Origin: Actinocrinis sp035605935
GTDB taxonomy: Bacteria > Actinomycetota > Actinomycetes > Streptomycetales > Catenulisporaceae
DNA: 64,000 nucleotides
Direction of reading: 5' to 3'
Assembly: GCF_035605935.1 (NCBI RefSeq)
Contig: NZ_DATNGK010000135.1
Coordinates: 17,131-81,130 of the forward strand
The translations under genes and the position numbers were made by a program. The notes beneath the pieces were generated by a model. The model was not told the DNA's origin and did no database searches. It saw only the letters and a program-made list of their open reading frames with translations. Positions 30,164-38,879 of the stretch are shown one piece after another. Position 1 is the first letter of the stretch. Every line of letters begins with the position of its first letter.

Positions 30164-31039
30164 GTGACGCCATCCGACCCGGTGACCGGGACGCAGAGGT
30201 ACGCCGAGCCGAGCGAGACAGAGCCCGAAATCCCGCTTGTCGGCGGGGACGTCACCGAAGGCGTCGTGCGCGTCGGCGAGACGGTGCGCAGGCCGATCGG
30301 CGCCAATGCGCCGCTGGTGCACGCGCTGCTGCGCTACCTCGAATCGGTCGGTTTCCAGGGCGCGCCGAGGCTCCTCGGCATCGACGCGGCGGGCCGCGAG
30401 GTGCTGACGTTCATCCACGGAGAGGTGGCCGCTCGGCCGAGGCCGGCATGGATCGCGGACGAGCGGCGGCTGGTGTCGGTCGGTGAATTCCTGCGCGAAT
30501 ACGACGATGCCGCAGCCGGGTTCACGCTACCTGAGGGGATCCGGGCGTTTCAGGGATCGGCGGCGCCGCAGGACCCGGACCGGCCACCGCCTCCGCCCTA
30601 TCCCGTCGAGTTGGTCGGCCACATGGACGTCTCACCGGACAACATTGTGTTCCGGGACGGCCGGGCGGTCGCGCTCATCGATTTCGACCTGGCCAAGCCG
30701 GTCTCGAGGGTTGACGAAGTACAGAACGCGATGCGCTTCTGGGCGCCGTTCGAGGACCCCGCCGACCGCGACCCGCTGCTTCGCGACGTCGACGTCCCGC
30801 GCCGATGCCGGATCCTCGCCGACGCGTACGGGCTGTCGGACATCGATCGCTCTCGTGTCGTGGAGGTCGCAGTGCTGCGTGCGCGCCGTATCTGGTTCTC
30901 GATGCGCTACATCGCGCAGGCGGAGGGAGGCGGCTGGGCGCGCATGTGGGAGGCCGGAGTCGGCGACGAGATCAAGCGGCGCGAGGCCTGGCTGGAGCGC
31001 AACGGAGCGGCGATCGAGGCGGCGTTGACCGCCGCCTAG
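30164..31039 (+). CDS. APH-like phosphotransferase family protein
   Basis: A 291-residue kinase-fold protein. VGHMDVSPDNIVFRDG is the Brenner-type catalytic loop (here HxDxxxDN in place of HGDLHPGN), and ALIDFDLAKP supplies the metal-binding Asp residues. ETVRRPIGANAPLVHALLRYL and APRLLGIDAAGREVLTFIHG match the N-lobe of the aminoglycoside/choline phosphotransferase superfamily. Most such genes in actinomycetes are not resistance enzymes; the substrate is unknown. TATAGGCT lies about 9 bases before the GTG, perhaps a -10. A strong bidirectional terminator follows. Confidence 0.82.
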   Translation: MTPSDPVTGTQRYAEPSETEPEIPLVGGDVTEGVVRVGETVRRPIGANAPLVHALLRYLESVGFQGAPRLLGIDAAGREVLTFIHGEVAARPRPAWIADERRLVSVGEFLREYDDAAAGFTLPEGIRAFQGSAAPQDPDRPPPPPYPVELVGHMDVSPDNIVFRDGRAVALIDFDLAKPVSRVDEVQNAMRFWAPFEDPADRDPLLRDVDVPRRCRILADAYGLSDIDRSRVVEVAVLRARRIWFSMRYIAQAEGGGWARMWEAGVGDEIKRREAWLERNGAAIEAALTAA

Positions 31040-31061
31040 AGGCGGCCTCGGACGCGCGACC

Positions 31062-31097
31062 GGCCCGCGTACCCTGACTTTCCAAGGTACGCGGGCC
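31062..31097. terminator. Bidirectional 12-bp stem-loop terminator
   Basis: GGCCCGCGTACC, a 12-base loop, GGTACGCGGGCC. It lies between the convergent phosphotransferase gene (ending 31039) and the 669-residue secreted-protein gene (ending 31156) and can serve both. A smaller GCCGCC-TAGA-GGCGGC hairpin spans the phosphotransferase stop codon. Confidence 0.75.
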
Positions 31098-31155
31098 AGG
31101 CTTTCAAGCGGACCCAGTCTTCAAAGGGCCCTGCTATCGAATCAAGGTGCTGCGG

Positions 31156-33165
31156 TTACCAGCGGACCTTCTTGGGCTTCTTCTGCATGGTCATGGTCGG
31201 CGTGGGAGTCGCGCCACCGGCCGCCGGGGCGGTGGTGGCCGTGTTGGCGCCACCGGCCGCCGCGCCCGCTCCCGCCATGACCTGCGGCGGGGTCTGGCCG
31301 AGCGGCACCATGACCGCGGCCGTCACGACGCCCTGGCCGTTGGTGGTGAGCGCGATCGGGTTGGGCATGTTGAGCAGGCCCTGGCAGTTGAGGTTGGTGA
31401 AGGACTGGTTGGCGCGCATCGCCAGGAAGGTGAACAGGTTGGTGGCCATAGCCGCGTCCACCGAGGGACCGTTCTGGAAGATGGCCATGTCCTTGAACAC
31501 CCGCGCGATACCCGCCGGGTTGCCGAACAGGTTGGTGCAGTACGTGGCACCGTTGCCGTTGTCAGCAGCCTGACCGATCGCACCCTGGTCGACGCCGGCG
31601 CGGTACAGGTTCGCCTTGCTCTGCGACATGTTGTTGTTGTTCAGGGTCATCGGGTCGTTCAGCGGCACCATCGCGATCGGAGCCTGCTGGTTGGCCATCG
31701 CTGAGAGCTCGTCGAGCGGCAGAGCGCCAGTGGCCTGCCCGTCGCTGGACTGGTTCGGACGGGTCCACGGCTGGCAGCCGAGCGTCGGGTCCACGAACTT
31801 GTTCAGCAGCAGGTTGTCCGAGCCGTTCGCCAGGTCGGTGGCGTTCGGGACCGCGGCCATCGACGCCGCGTTCATCTGCGCGGTCTGGCCGTTCGCGTTG
31901 GCGAGGTAGTGGGTCACGACGTTGTCGCTCTGGTCCTGGTCCACCAGGGAGAAGTCACGCGTGGTCGGGCAAGGCAGCCCGTCCGTCGCGGTGCCGACCG
32001 GCGGCACCTGCAGCATGTTCGCGCCGATCTCCTGGTTCGCCGTCTGGAAGAACGCCGGGGCGTTGCAGTAGGAGAACTGGCCGAAGATCGAGCCCTGGGC
32101 GCCGTTGACACAGTTGCCCTGCGTCAGGCTGTTGGTTCCCGCTGCGGACTGAAGCGTCAGGTTGGTGCCGTTGAACCCGAACCAGAGCCCGACGGTCGAG
32201 CCGGCCGGGACCTGTGCGGCCTTCGTGGGCGCCGCGGGCTGGGTGCCCTTGTCGATCACCAGCGGGTCGTACAGCGTCAGCTGTCCGTCCGCGGTAAGGA
32301 TCGCGCCTTCGACGAAGGCCGACTGCGCCGCGTTGGCCTCGTTGCACGGACCCATCGCCGCGTCGGTCGCGACGAGCTGGTACGGCGTGGCCAGGCCGGC
32401 CGCCGTGAGCGGGTTGGCCGGGACGATCAGGGTGCAGTTCGGGTTCGGGGTGGCCGCGGCAGCGGCGGCGGCCGAGGTGGTGGCCGCGGCTGCGGTCGCG
32501 GTGCAGGTCGGCTTCGCGGCGGCGGCCGAGGTGGTCGCGGCGGCGGCGCCGGTACCGGTACCTGCGGCGGCCGAGGTGGTGGCGGCGGCGCCCGTACCCG
32601 CAGCCGCGCCAGTGCCGGCGGCGGCTGTGGTAGCGCCGGCTCCGGCGGCGCCTGCCGCGGCCGCGGTCGGCGAGGCACTCGGACCGTAGTGGTGCCTCGT
32701 GTACACCGTCGTCATGTGGTTGGCAGCGCCACCCATGTTGGTGTTGGCCGCGGCGCTGCTGCTCGCCATGCCGGCGCCGCCGTTGTTGGCGGTCCCGCCA
32801 TTGTTCGCGGCGCCGCCGTTGTTGGCCGCACCACCGTTGTTGGCCGTCGCACCGGTCGTGCCGGCGTTATTCGCGCCGGTGTTGGCCACGGTCGTCGTGG
32901 TCATTCCGGCAGCCGGGCTTATACACGCTGTCGCGCCGGCAGCCTGGCCGTTGTTGTTGTGGTGATGGTGGAAGGGCGAGGCCATGGCTACACCTACAGC
33001 GGCGATGACCACGACCGGCATGGCGGCGAAGATCGTACCGACCTTGCGCGTCCGCCAACTGCGACGCTCCCGGCGGGCCCGGGTCGACTCAGCCCTCGTC
33101 GTCCTGCGCAACGGCTGGCCGGGCTGTTGGCGCCGGTCCCGTCCGTGCGAACTCGATGCGGACAC
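31156..33165 (-). CDS. Large secreted low-complexity surface protein
   Basis: A 669-residue exported protein. A basic N-terminus leads to a hydrophobic segment near 44-62 (FAAMPVVVIAAVGVAMASPF), then HHHHNNN. Residues ~85-255 are low-complexity: NNGGAA/NNGGTA repeats and Ala/Thr tracts such as TTSAAAGTGTGAAA. Residues ~260-620 form a folded domain with even spacing of Cys (NCTLIVPANPLTAAGL, WFGFNGTNLTLQS, FGQFSYCNAPAFFQTA, FTNLNCQGLLNMPNPI). It ends in a second Ala/Gly/Thr tail and a basic KKPKKVRW. AAGGAG precedes the GTG. It is 9 bases behind the previous gene, hence an operon. The function is unknown; the ~260-620 domain may be conserved. Confidence 0.72.
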   Translation of the reverse strand: MSASSSHGRDRRQQPGQPLRRTTRAESTRARRERRSWRTRKVGTIFAAMPVVVIAAVGVAMASPFHHHHNNNGQAAGATACISPAAGMTTTTVANTGANNAGTTGATANNGGAANNGGAANNGGTANNGGAGMASSSAAANTNMGGAANHMTTVYTRHHYGPSASPTAAAAGAAGAGATTAAAGTGAAAGTGAAATTSAAAGTGTGAAAATTSAAAAKPTCTATAAAATTSAAAAAAATPNPNCTLIVPANPLTAAGLATPYQLVATDAAMGPCNEANAAQSAFVEGAILTADGQLTLYDPLVIDKGTQPAAPTKAAQVPAGSTVGLWFGFNGTNLTLQSAAGTNSLTQGNCVNGAQGSIFGQFSYCNAPAFFQTANQEIGANMLQVPPVGTATDGLPCPTTRDFSLVDQDQSDNVVTHYLANANGQTAQMNAASMAAVPNATDLANGSDNLLLNKFVDPTLGCQPWTRPNQSSDGQATGALPLDELSAMANQQAPIAMVPLNDPMTLNNNNMSQSKANLYRAGVDQGAIGQAADNGNGATYCTNLFGNPAGIARVFKDMAIFQNGPSVDAAMATNLFTFLAMRANQSFTNLNCQGLLNMPNPIALTTNGQGVVTAAVMVPLGQTPPQVMAGAGAAAGGANTATTAPAAGGATPTPTMTMQKKPKKVRW

Positions 33166-33174
33166 TCTCGCTCC

Positions 33175-33924
33175 TTAGAAGTGCGTACCAGGTGTGTTGC
33201 GACGGCGGCGGATCACGAGGAACCCGACCCCGCCGGCCAGCGCCAGCGCCACGGCTATCGCCGCGGCTCCTGCTGTGGTCAGTGCGGAACGGCTCGATCC
33301 GGCCAGGCCGACCCGCACGATGCCCGTGCTGGTCACCGGCCCGTTTCCGGCCGCGGTCATGCCCGGCGTCGGGGACATCGCCTGGGCGCCGCCGCCCATG
33401 GCCATCGCACCGCCGCTCGCCGTGGGGGAGGCCGGCTTGGCGGTGGTCTGGTTCATTCCGCCGCCCATTGCGGCCTTGCTCGTCGCGGCCGGCGGCATGG
33501 CCGCTGAGCTCTTCGCCATGGCCGGTGCGGAAGCCGGTTGCGTCGTGGGTGGCGCGACCGCCGAGCCGGCAACAGTGATCGTCACCGCGTTGGGGCTGCC
33601 CGGGCCGCAGTCGGCGGTCACCTGGTAGCTGCCGGACGCGTTCGACGCGATGGTCGCCGAGCCCGAGAAGTTGATCGAGGTCTGTGTCAGCGACGCCGAT
33701 CCGCCCACGAACGCGGAAGAGTAAACACCACCGAGGCCGTGGCCGTTGTTCGGGCAGGTGCCGAGAATGCTGACACTCTGTCCGGGGGCGACCTTGCCCG
33801 GGTTCACAATCAGCTGTCCATACCCGGAACTCGCGTGCGCGGGCCCGACGGACAGCAGCAGCGCAGCCGCCGCCCCGAGTGGGACGGCAAGGCCAGATAA
33901 GCGGGCTGCTAGAGGACGGCGCAC
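33175..33924 (-). CDS. Secreted, membrane-anchored wall protein of unknown function
   Basis: About 249 residues. A signal peptide (LAARLSGLAVPLGAAAALLL, cleavage near AHA) is followed by an Ig-like or carbohydrate-binding-like domain of about 90 residues (YGQLIVNPGKVAPGQSVSIL to TADCGPGSPNAVTITVAG), which holds a Cys pair. A Met/Ala/Gly-rich linker follows, then a transmembrane segment (AAAIAVALALAGGVGFLVI) and RRRR stop-transfer. The end resembles a sortase substrate, but no LPxTG is visible. GTG 33924 is favoured because the signal peptide starts there; the frame is open to 34035. It is the first gene of a two-gene operon. Confidence 0.68.
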   Translation of the reverse strand: MRRPLAARLSGLAVPLGAAAALLLSVGPAHASSGYGQLIVNPGKVAPGQSVSILGTCPNNGHGLGGVYSSAFVGGSASLTQTSINFSGSATIASNASGSYQVTADCGPGSPNAVTITVAGSAVAPPTTQPASAPAMAKSSAAMPPAATSKAAMGGGMNQTTAKPASPTASGGAMAMGGGAQAMSPTPGMTAAGNGPVTSTGIVRVGLAGSSRSALTTAGAAAIAVALALAGGVGFLVIRRRRNTPGTHF

Positions 33925-34378
33925 GTGCTCATCACGCCCTTTCCGTGGCTGTCGAGGCGCCAAGCCGACTGACTCGGCGCGCGCGTGACCGCTAGCACGC
34001 AGGACTCTCGAAAGCGGTTCAACGCGAACGCGCACCCGCCGCGGACCAGCGGCGCATCAGGCACACCTGGTGCCGAGGATCAGGCCGTGTATGACGCGGT
34101 ATACAAGGCGACGCATCGCCGAGCACAACAGCCAGTTCATCCGACGATGAACCCCAGGCGGCCAGGGGCCGTGCCGAGCGATGCAGGAACTGACGGACAG
34201 TCGGATGTATTGCTGCGCGCGAGGCGCGTCAGCGTTTCGTAATACCGATTCGGGCCGCGGGGTTGAACCGGATCCGCACTTGCCGCGTGCTTGGCCGATA
34301 ACCGTCCGAAGCCTCGCCCTCGGCATCAGCCGAACAAAGCCTGAAGCATTACAAATCTCAAGGAGCGTGTTCAGCGAC
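33925..34378. other. Intergenic region between divergent secreted-protein genes
   Basis: This ~450-base region holds the promoters of the two divergent surface-protein transcription units. I find no convincing gene. TGTATGACGCGGTATACA at about 34087-34104 is an imperfect TGTAT/ATACA inverted repeat and may be a regulatory site. CAAGGAG at 34359-34365 is the likely ribosome-binding site of the plus-strand gene. Confidence 0.4.
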
Positions 34379-35635
34379 ATGTTGAGCAGAACGAAGGTCC
34401 GGGTCGGCATCGGGTCCGCCGCGGCGGTCGCCCTTGCCGCCGGCGCGCTGACGACCGCTTACGCGTCGCCTTGGAGTCATGGAAGCTCCTCGTCGAACGC
34501 GAGCTACTCGTCGAAGTGGTCTCCGAACGTCGCCACGGGCACCACCACCCTCAAGACCATCTCCTCGACGGTTCCGTCCAACGGCGACGTCAACCCGTAC
34601 GGCGTCGCGATCGTGCCGCGCAGCATCGGCAACCTGGTGCGCGGCGACGTGCTGGTGAGCAACTACAACAACAAGGGCAACCTCAACGGCACCGGCTCGA
34701 GCATCGTCGAGATCAACCCGAACACCGGCAAGAAGACGCTGTTCTCGTGGCTGACCCAGTCGCGGCTTCCGTCCAGGTGCCCCGGCGGCATCGGACTGAC
34801 CACCGCGCTGACGGTGCTGCAGAACGGCTGGGTCATCGTCGGCAGCCTGCCCACCACCGACGGCACCTACAAGACGGCCGGCTCCGGCTGCCTGATCGTG
34901 CTCAACAGCCTGGGACACGCCAAGGCGGTCATCACCGGGCACGGGATCAACGGACCCTGGGGCCTTTCGGCCTGGGAGCACGGCGATGACGTGCAGCTGT
35001 TCGTCACCAACGTCCTCAACGGCGTGGGTGGGCACATGGGCCAGCAGGTCAACAAGGGCACTGTCGTGCGGCTGAAGCTGGATGTCACCCGGCAGACCTT
35101 CCGTCTGGACACCGCGGTGATCGTCGGCTCCGGCTTCCCGGAGATGGTCAGCAAGGACGGGTTCGTACAGGGCCCGACCGGAGTAACGCTCATCGGCAAC
35201 ACCCTGTTCGTCGCCGACTCCCTCGCCAACCGGATCGCGCAGATCAACTGGGCCACGACCCGGCACAACAGCGCAGGGCTCGGATTCACCCTGGCCGAGG
35301 CCGGGCTGCTCAAGATGCCGCTCGGATTGACCTCGTTCGGCGGCTTCCTGCTCACGGTCAACGCGGCGAACGGCAACCTGATCGCGATCAGCCTCAAGGG
35401 CCAGGTCGTCTTGGTCAAGGCGCTGGACACCACCGCGGTCTCCGGCTCGAGTCCGGGCGCGGGCGCGCTGTTCGGCCTGGCGCCCAGCTGGGACGGCAAG
35501 TGGCTGTTCTACGTGAACGACCTCGGCAACAACCTGAGCGCGGTCGGCCCGCTGCGCAACGGCGGCAACGGGAACTACTGGGGCGGCTACAACTACAGCA
35601 GTAGTGATATGAACAGCTGGGGCTACAACAGCTGA
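34379..35635 (+). CDS. Secreted beta-propeller (NHL-like) protein
   Basis: About 418 residues with a signal peptide (VGIGSAAAVALAAGALTTAYA). The mature part has repeated sheet-turn units of an NHL/SMP-30-like propeller: NPYGVAIVPRSIGNLVRGDV, GPWGLSAWEHGDDVQLFVTN, GPTGVTLIGNTLFVADSLAN and ALFGLAPSWDGKWLFYVNDL. It ends with a Tyr/Gly/Asn-rich tail (NGNYWGGYNYSSSD). ATG 34379 begins a typical signal peptide; AAGGAG lies 13 bases upstream, and the GTG 34367 in the same frame is too close to it. No enzymatic residues are recognised. It lies between the secreted-protein operon and the Ser/Thr kinase. Confidence 0.75.
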   Translation: MLSRTKVRVGIGSAAAVALAAGALTTAYASPWSHGSSSSNASYSSKWSPNVATGTTTLKTISSTVPSNGDVNPYGVAIVPRSIGNLVRGDVLVSNYNNKGNLNGTGSSIVEINPNTGKKTLFSWLTQSRLPSRCPGGIGLTTALTVLQNGWVIVGSLPTTDGTYKTAGSGCLIVLNSLGHAKAVITGHGINGPWGLSAWEHGDDVQLFVTNVLNGVGGHMGQQVNKGTVVRLKLDVTRQTFRLDTAVIVGSGFPEMVSKDGFVQGPTGVTLIGNTLFVADSLANRIAQINWATTRHNSAGLGFTLAEAGLLKMPLGLTSFGGFLLTVNAANGNLIAISLKGQVVLVKALDTTAVSGSSPGAGALFGLAPSWDGKWLFYVNDLGNNLSAVGPLRNGGNGNYWGGYNYSSSDMNSWGYNS

Positions 35636-35783
35636 TCCGGCCGCGACCGCCAGAGTGACGGTCCATCCGAATATACCCACGACGTCCCGCGCCGGTGCCG
35701 CACACCGGCGCGGGACGCCCTGAGTAAGAGTCCAGTCCCGAACACACCCACGTTTCCGCAGCGAGCCCGACCAGGGGGGACCT

Positions 35784-37616
35784 GTGACCAGCACCGACCA
35801 CCACTACTCGCAGCAGATCGACGAAGGAGCCCTGATCGCGGGCCGGTACCGGCTCTCGCGTTGGCTCGGCCTCGGCGCGATGGGCGAGGTGTGGGCGGCG
35901 CGGGACGAACGGCTGAGCCGGGACGTGGCGGTCAAGCTGGTGCTCGGCGACCCGAGCACCGACCCGGAGACCGCCGACCGGTTCACCCGCGAGGCGATCG
36001 CGGTGGCCCGGATCACCCACCCCAATGTGGTCGCGGTCTACGACCAAGGCGAATACCAGCGGCACCAGTTCGTGGTCATGGAGCTGGTCACCGGCTGCAA
36101 CCTGGACGAGCTGCGCGGCGGGCGCCCGATGCCGATCGGCGCGGCCCTCGCCATCGGCGTGCAGATGAGCCGGGCGCTGGAAGCGGCGCACGAGGCTGGG
36201 GTGCTGCACCGGGACATCAAACCGGCCAACATCATGGTCAGCCACGACGGCATGGTGAAAGTCCTGGACTTCGGCATCGCCGGTTTCCTGCAGGGCGCCG
36301 GGTTCACCGAGCGGCTGACCCGCACCGGGGCGAACAGCCTCGGCACCCCGGCGTATACGGCCCCTGAGCGGATCATGGGCGGTCCGGCGACCATCCAGTC
36401 CGACCTGTACTCGGTCGGCTGCATCCTCTACGTTCTGCTGACCGGACTGCCGCCGTTCCCCGCTGACGACAGCCTCACCATCCTGCACCGCCACCTGCAC
36501 GACGAGCCGACGCCGGTGCGGCGCTGGCGCCCGGAGGTGGCCCCCGAGATCGACCAGCTGGTGCTGTGGATGCTGGCGAAGGAACCCGCGGCGCGGCCCG
36601 CGTCCGCGGCGATCGTGGCCGGCCGGCTCGAGTCACTGGCCATGGCGTATCCGAACGCGAGCGCCGAGGCCGCGCACGAGCAGACCCTTGACGACTTGTT
36701 CGGCGCGACCACCGCGACGCAGTCGGTGCCGTACGTCGAACTGGACCTCGAGCAGGAGCCCGCGCCGGACTTCGGCCTCGACGCGCTGCGCGAGTGGAAC
36801 GGCGAAGGCGGCGGAAAGCCGAAGCCGCGCGCCGAGAGCCGCGACAGCGGCCGGGGCGGCGGGCGCGGTGGCCGCGGCGGTTCGAAGCGGCAGGGTGCTG
36901 ACGGCGCCTATGTGAAAACCGGGCGCAAGCGCCGCGCCCCGGCCGCTTTCCTGATCGTCAGCATCGTCGCGGGCCTGACCCTCGGCGTCGTGCTCAGCCG
37001 CCAGGCGATGACCGGCAACGGGACCGTGATCGGTGCGATGCCCAGCGCGGATCGCCCGAAGGCGACGAATACTCCCGCGATGACCGGCGGCAGCCAGGCT
37101 GCCAAGCCGGGCGCCGGGATGGGTGGCGCGCCGGGTTCGACCGCGGCGAAGCCCTCTGTCCCGGCGATGGGTATGGGCGGCGCGGGTGGCGCAGGCGGCG
37201 CCGGCGGAAACGGCGCCACCACCGGCACGACCGCGAAGACGACGAATCAGGGCGCGACGTCGAATGTCACGCCGCCCGCGCCGATCACGCCTTACCTGCG
37301 CTACACCGCCGTCGCGGCCGGCAGCGGTGGCTGCACGAAGCTGGCACCCGGCCAGTTCGAGTGCACCGTCGGTCGCGACGGCGGTGCGGCGGTGTTCCAG
37401 CCCGAAACGCTGAACCCCTCCGGCACGATCGGCGCCGGGCCGCAGCCCTTCTACTGCCAGTCCTCGGGCGCCGAGCACACCTTCCAGGGACTGCGTAATC
37501 ACTGGTGGGCCTGGACCGAGTCGGCGCAGGGTACCTTCGGCTGGGTGTCAGTGGTCGACCTCAGTGGCGGTGCGAACGACCAGCCCGAGCCCGGCCTTCC
37601 CTACTGCGGCAGCTGA
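35784..37616 (+). CDS. Transmembrane Ser/Thr protein kinase with a novel extracellular domain
   Basis: A 610-residue Hanks-type kinase. Kinase domain residues ~20-290: GLGAMGEVWAARD (glycine loop), VAVKLVL (Lys), HRDIKPANIMV (catalytic loop), LDFGIAGF (DFG), GTPAYTAPERIM (APE). An acidic then RGG-type juxtamembrane region (GRGGGRGGRGG) leads to a transmembrane helix near 386-406. Outside lie a Met/Ala/Gly-rich linker and a ~110-residue C-terminal domain with four Cys (GGCTKLAPGQFECTVG, PFYCQSSG, LPYCGS) and several Trp. There are no PASTA repeats. A sensor for a wall or surface ligand is likely. GGGGGG lies 4 bases before the GTG. Confidence 0.92.
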   Translation: MTSTDHHYSQQIDEGALIAGRYRLSRWLGLGAMGEVWAARDERLSRDVAVKLVLGDPSTDPETADRFTREAIAVARITHPNVVAVYDQGEYQRHQFVVMELVTGCNLDELRGGRPMPIGAALAIGVQMSRALEAAHEAGVLHRDIKPANIMVSHDGMVKVLDFGIAGFLQGAGFTERLTRTGANSLGTPAYTAPERIMGGPATIQSDLYSVGCILYVLLTGLPPFPADDSLTILHRHLHDEPTPVRRWRPEVAPEIDQLVLWMLAKEPAARPASAAIVAGRLESLAMAYPNASAEAAHEQTLDDLFGATTATQSVPYVELDLEQEPAPDFGLDALREWNGEGGGKPKPRAESRDSGRGGGRGGRGGSKRQGADGAYVKTGRKRRAPAAFLIVSIVAGLTLGVVLSRQAMTGNGTVIGAMPSADRPKATNTPAMTGGSQAAKPGAGMGGAPGSTAAKPSVPAMGMGGAGGAGGAGGNGATTGTTAKTTNQGATSNVTPPAPITPYLRYTAVAAGSGGCTKLAPGQFECTVGRDGGAAVFQPETLNPSGTIGAGPQPFYCQSSGAEHTFQGLRNHWWAWTESAQGTFGWVSVVDLSGGANDQPEPGLPYCGS

Positions 37617-37617
37617 G

Positions 37618-38646
37618 TCAGCCGCCGAGCACCGGCAGGACGAGCGTGCAGCCGACCGGCACATGGTGCGCTGGATCCAGGGCGTTGAGCACGTCGTTCA
37701 ACGCCACCGGGTCGTAGATGACGGCCAGGTGATCGGCGAAGTCCAGGCCGCACTGGTTCTGCAGCGTGATGTTCGTGACGGAAGGCCCGGAGAGGAACTG
37801 GGACGTGTAGGGCGTGACGACCTCGTCGTATTTGGTCGAGATGACGGTGTAGCGCACTCCTGGCACGGTGTCGCCGCCTGCGTTCAGGTTCGTCAGGAAC
37901 GAGGAGCCGACGGCTTGTTCAGTGCAGGCCGCGCAGAGCGAGCCGAGGAACGACGAACCGCCGGGGAAGGCGGCCAGCAGGCCGAACAAGCCGTCAAGAG
38001 TGGTGCCATGATTCGATGGCGAGAGGCCGACCAGGGCGTCCACTTTGTTCGCCCCGCCGAGGAAGTCGAGGTAATAGCGCGGGAGCATGCCGCCCTGGGA
38101 GTGGCCGACGATGTCCACCTTCGCGGCGCCGGTCGCGCTGAGGACCTGGTCGATGAAGGCGGATAGCTGACCCGCGCCAGCCGCGATCTCCTCGTAGCCC
38201 TGGAAAATGCTGCCGGCCGCGCCGCCGTAGTTGAGCGCGAAGACGCAGTAGCCGTGGTTGGCCAGGAGCGGGGAGAGGGCTTGCCAGGAGTCTGTCATGT
38301 CGCCGAAAGTGCCGTGCACGAGGACGACGGGATACGGGTGTGCAGCAGTGGGCTTACAGCCGAAATCATTCGAGCCCGGCGGGGCGGCGCCGGGAGTGAG
38401 CAGTTCGGCGGCGATCCCGGCGGCGAAGCTGTAGGGCACCGGCCTGTTGACCGGCTGCGCGGTAGACGCCGCAGCGGCGGGCCCCGCAGCGGTGGCGACG
38501 GTGGTCGCGCCGAGGATGGCGGCAACCGCGAGGGCGGACAGTGTCGTGCGAGCGCGAGTGCGAGCGCGAATTCGTCGGGCGGCGCGACGCTGCGCCGGGC
38601 GGGCCGAATCAGGGGTCTGTGAAGGGTGTGGGTGGGCCGGAGCCAT
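37618..38646 (-). CDS. Secreted lipase/esterase (alpha/beta-hydrolase, lipase class 2-like)
   Basis: About 342 residues. An Arg-rich N-terminus and a signal peptide (TTLSALAVAAILGATTVATA) precede the lipase fold: PVVLVHGTFGDMTDSW (oxyanion), DIVGHSQGGMLPRYYLD (nucleophile GHSQG), GLSPSNHGTTLDGL. The acid and base are likely in the segment with DFADHLAVIYDPVALNDVLN. Two Cys pairs (NDFGCKP, CAACTEQ) fit an extracellular enzyme. ATG 38646 has GGAGG 6 bases upstream. The stop lies one base from the convergent kinase stop, with no terminator between. Tandem operator-like palindromes lie ~64-91 bases upstream. Confidence 0.88.
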   Translation of the reverse strand: MAPAHPHPSQTPDSARPAQRRAARRIRARTRARTTLSALAVAAILGATTVATAAGPAAAASTAQPVNRPVPYSFAAGIAAELLTPGAAPPGSNDFGCKPTAAHPYPVVLVHGTFGDMTDSWQALSPLLANHGYCVFALNYGGAAGSIFQGYEEIAAGAGQLSAFIDQVLSATGAAKVDIVGHSQGGMLPRYYLDFLGGANKVDALVGLSPSNHGTTLDGLFGLLAAFPGGSSFLGSLCAACTEQAVGSSFLTNLNAGGDTVPGVRYTVISTKYDEVVTPYTSQFLSGPSVTNITLQNQCGLDFADHLAVIYDPVALNDVLNALDPAHHVPVGCTLVLPVLGG

Positions 38647-38709
38647 GGGGTCCTCCGTGACAGGACAGGAAATGCACGGAGCCGGTCGCGGCATTGCGAC
38701 CGTCACAGC

Positions 38710-38737
38710 TACCGGCCGGTAGTATTACTGGACGGTA
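38710..38737. promoter_or_regulatory. Tandem operator-like palindromes upstream of the lipase gene
   Basis: TACCGGCCGGTA (38710-38721, perfect) and TACTGGACGGTA (38726-38737, one mismatch) follow the same TACYG-N2-CGGTA pattern. Their centres are 16 bp apart. The doublet suggests two dimers of one regulator, TetR-like in form, controlling the secreted lipase. No such regulator gene is adjacent. Confidence 0.6.
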
Positions 38738-38879
38738 AGTGAGCCTTGTCACATAGACAAGGGCTTTGCGTAGATATTAATTGACGTCACGGAAACAGCA
38801 CGCTAAGGCGCGCCGAGGCCGTTCTGCTGTCCTGTCCTCGACCGCCTCATTACTTGGCCCGCAGCGATCGCGGCGTCTG

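Noticed and set aside
30164..31039. Aminoglycoside resistance gene
   Set aside because: Only the general phosphotransferase fold is seen. The catalytic loop is divergent and no resistance subtype motif is recognisable.
31909..33507. A 532-codon plus-strand frame opposite the secreted low-complexity protein
   Set aside because: Its product is almost all Gly/Arg. The opposite strand has a signal peptide, ribosome-binding site and coherent domains.
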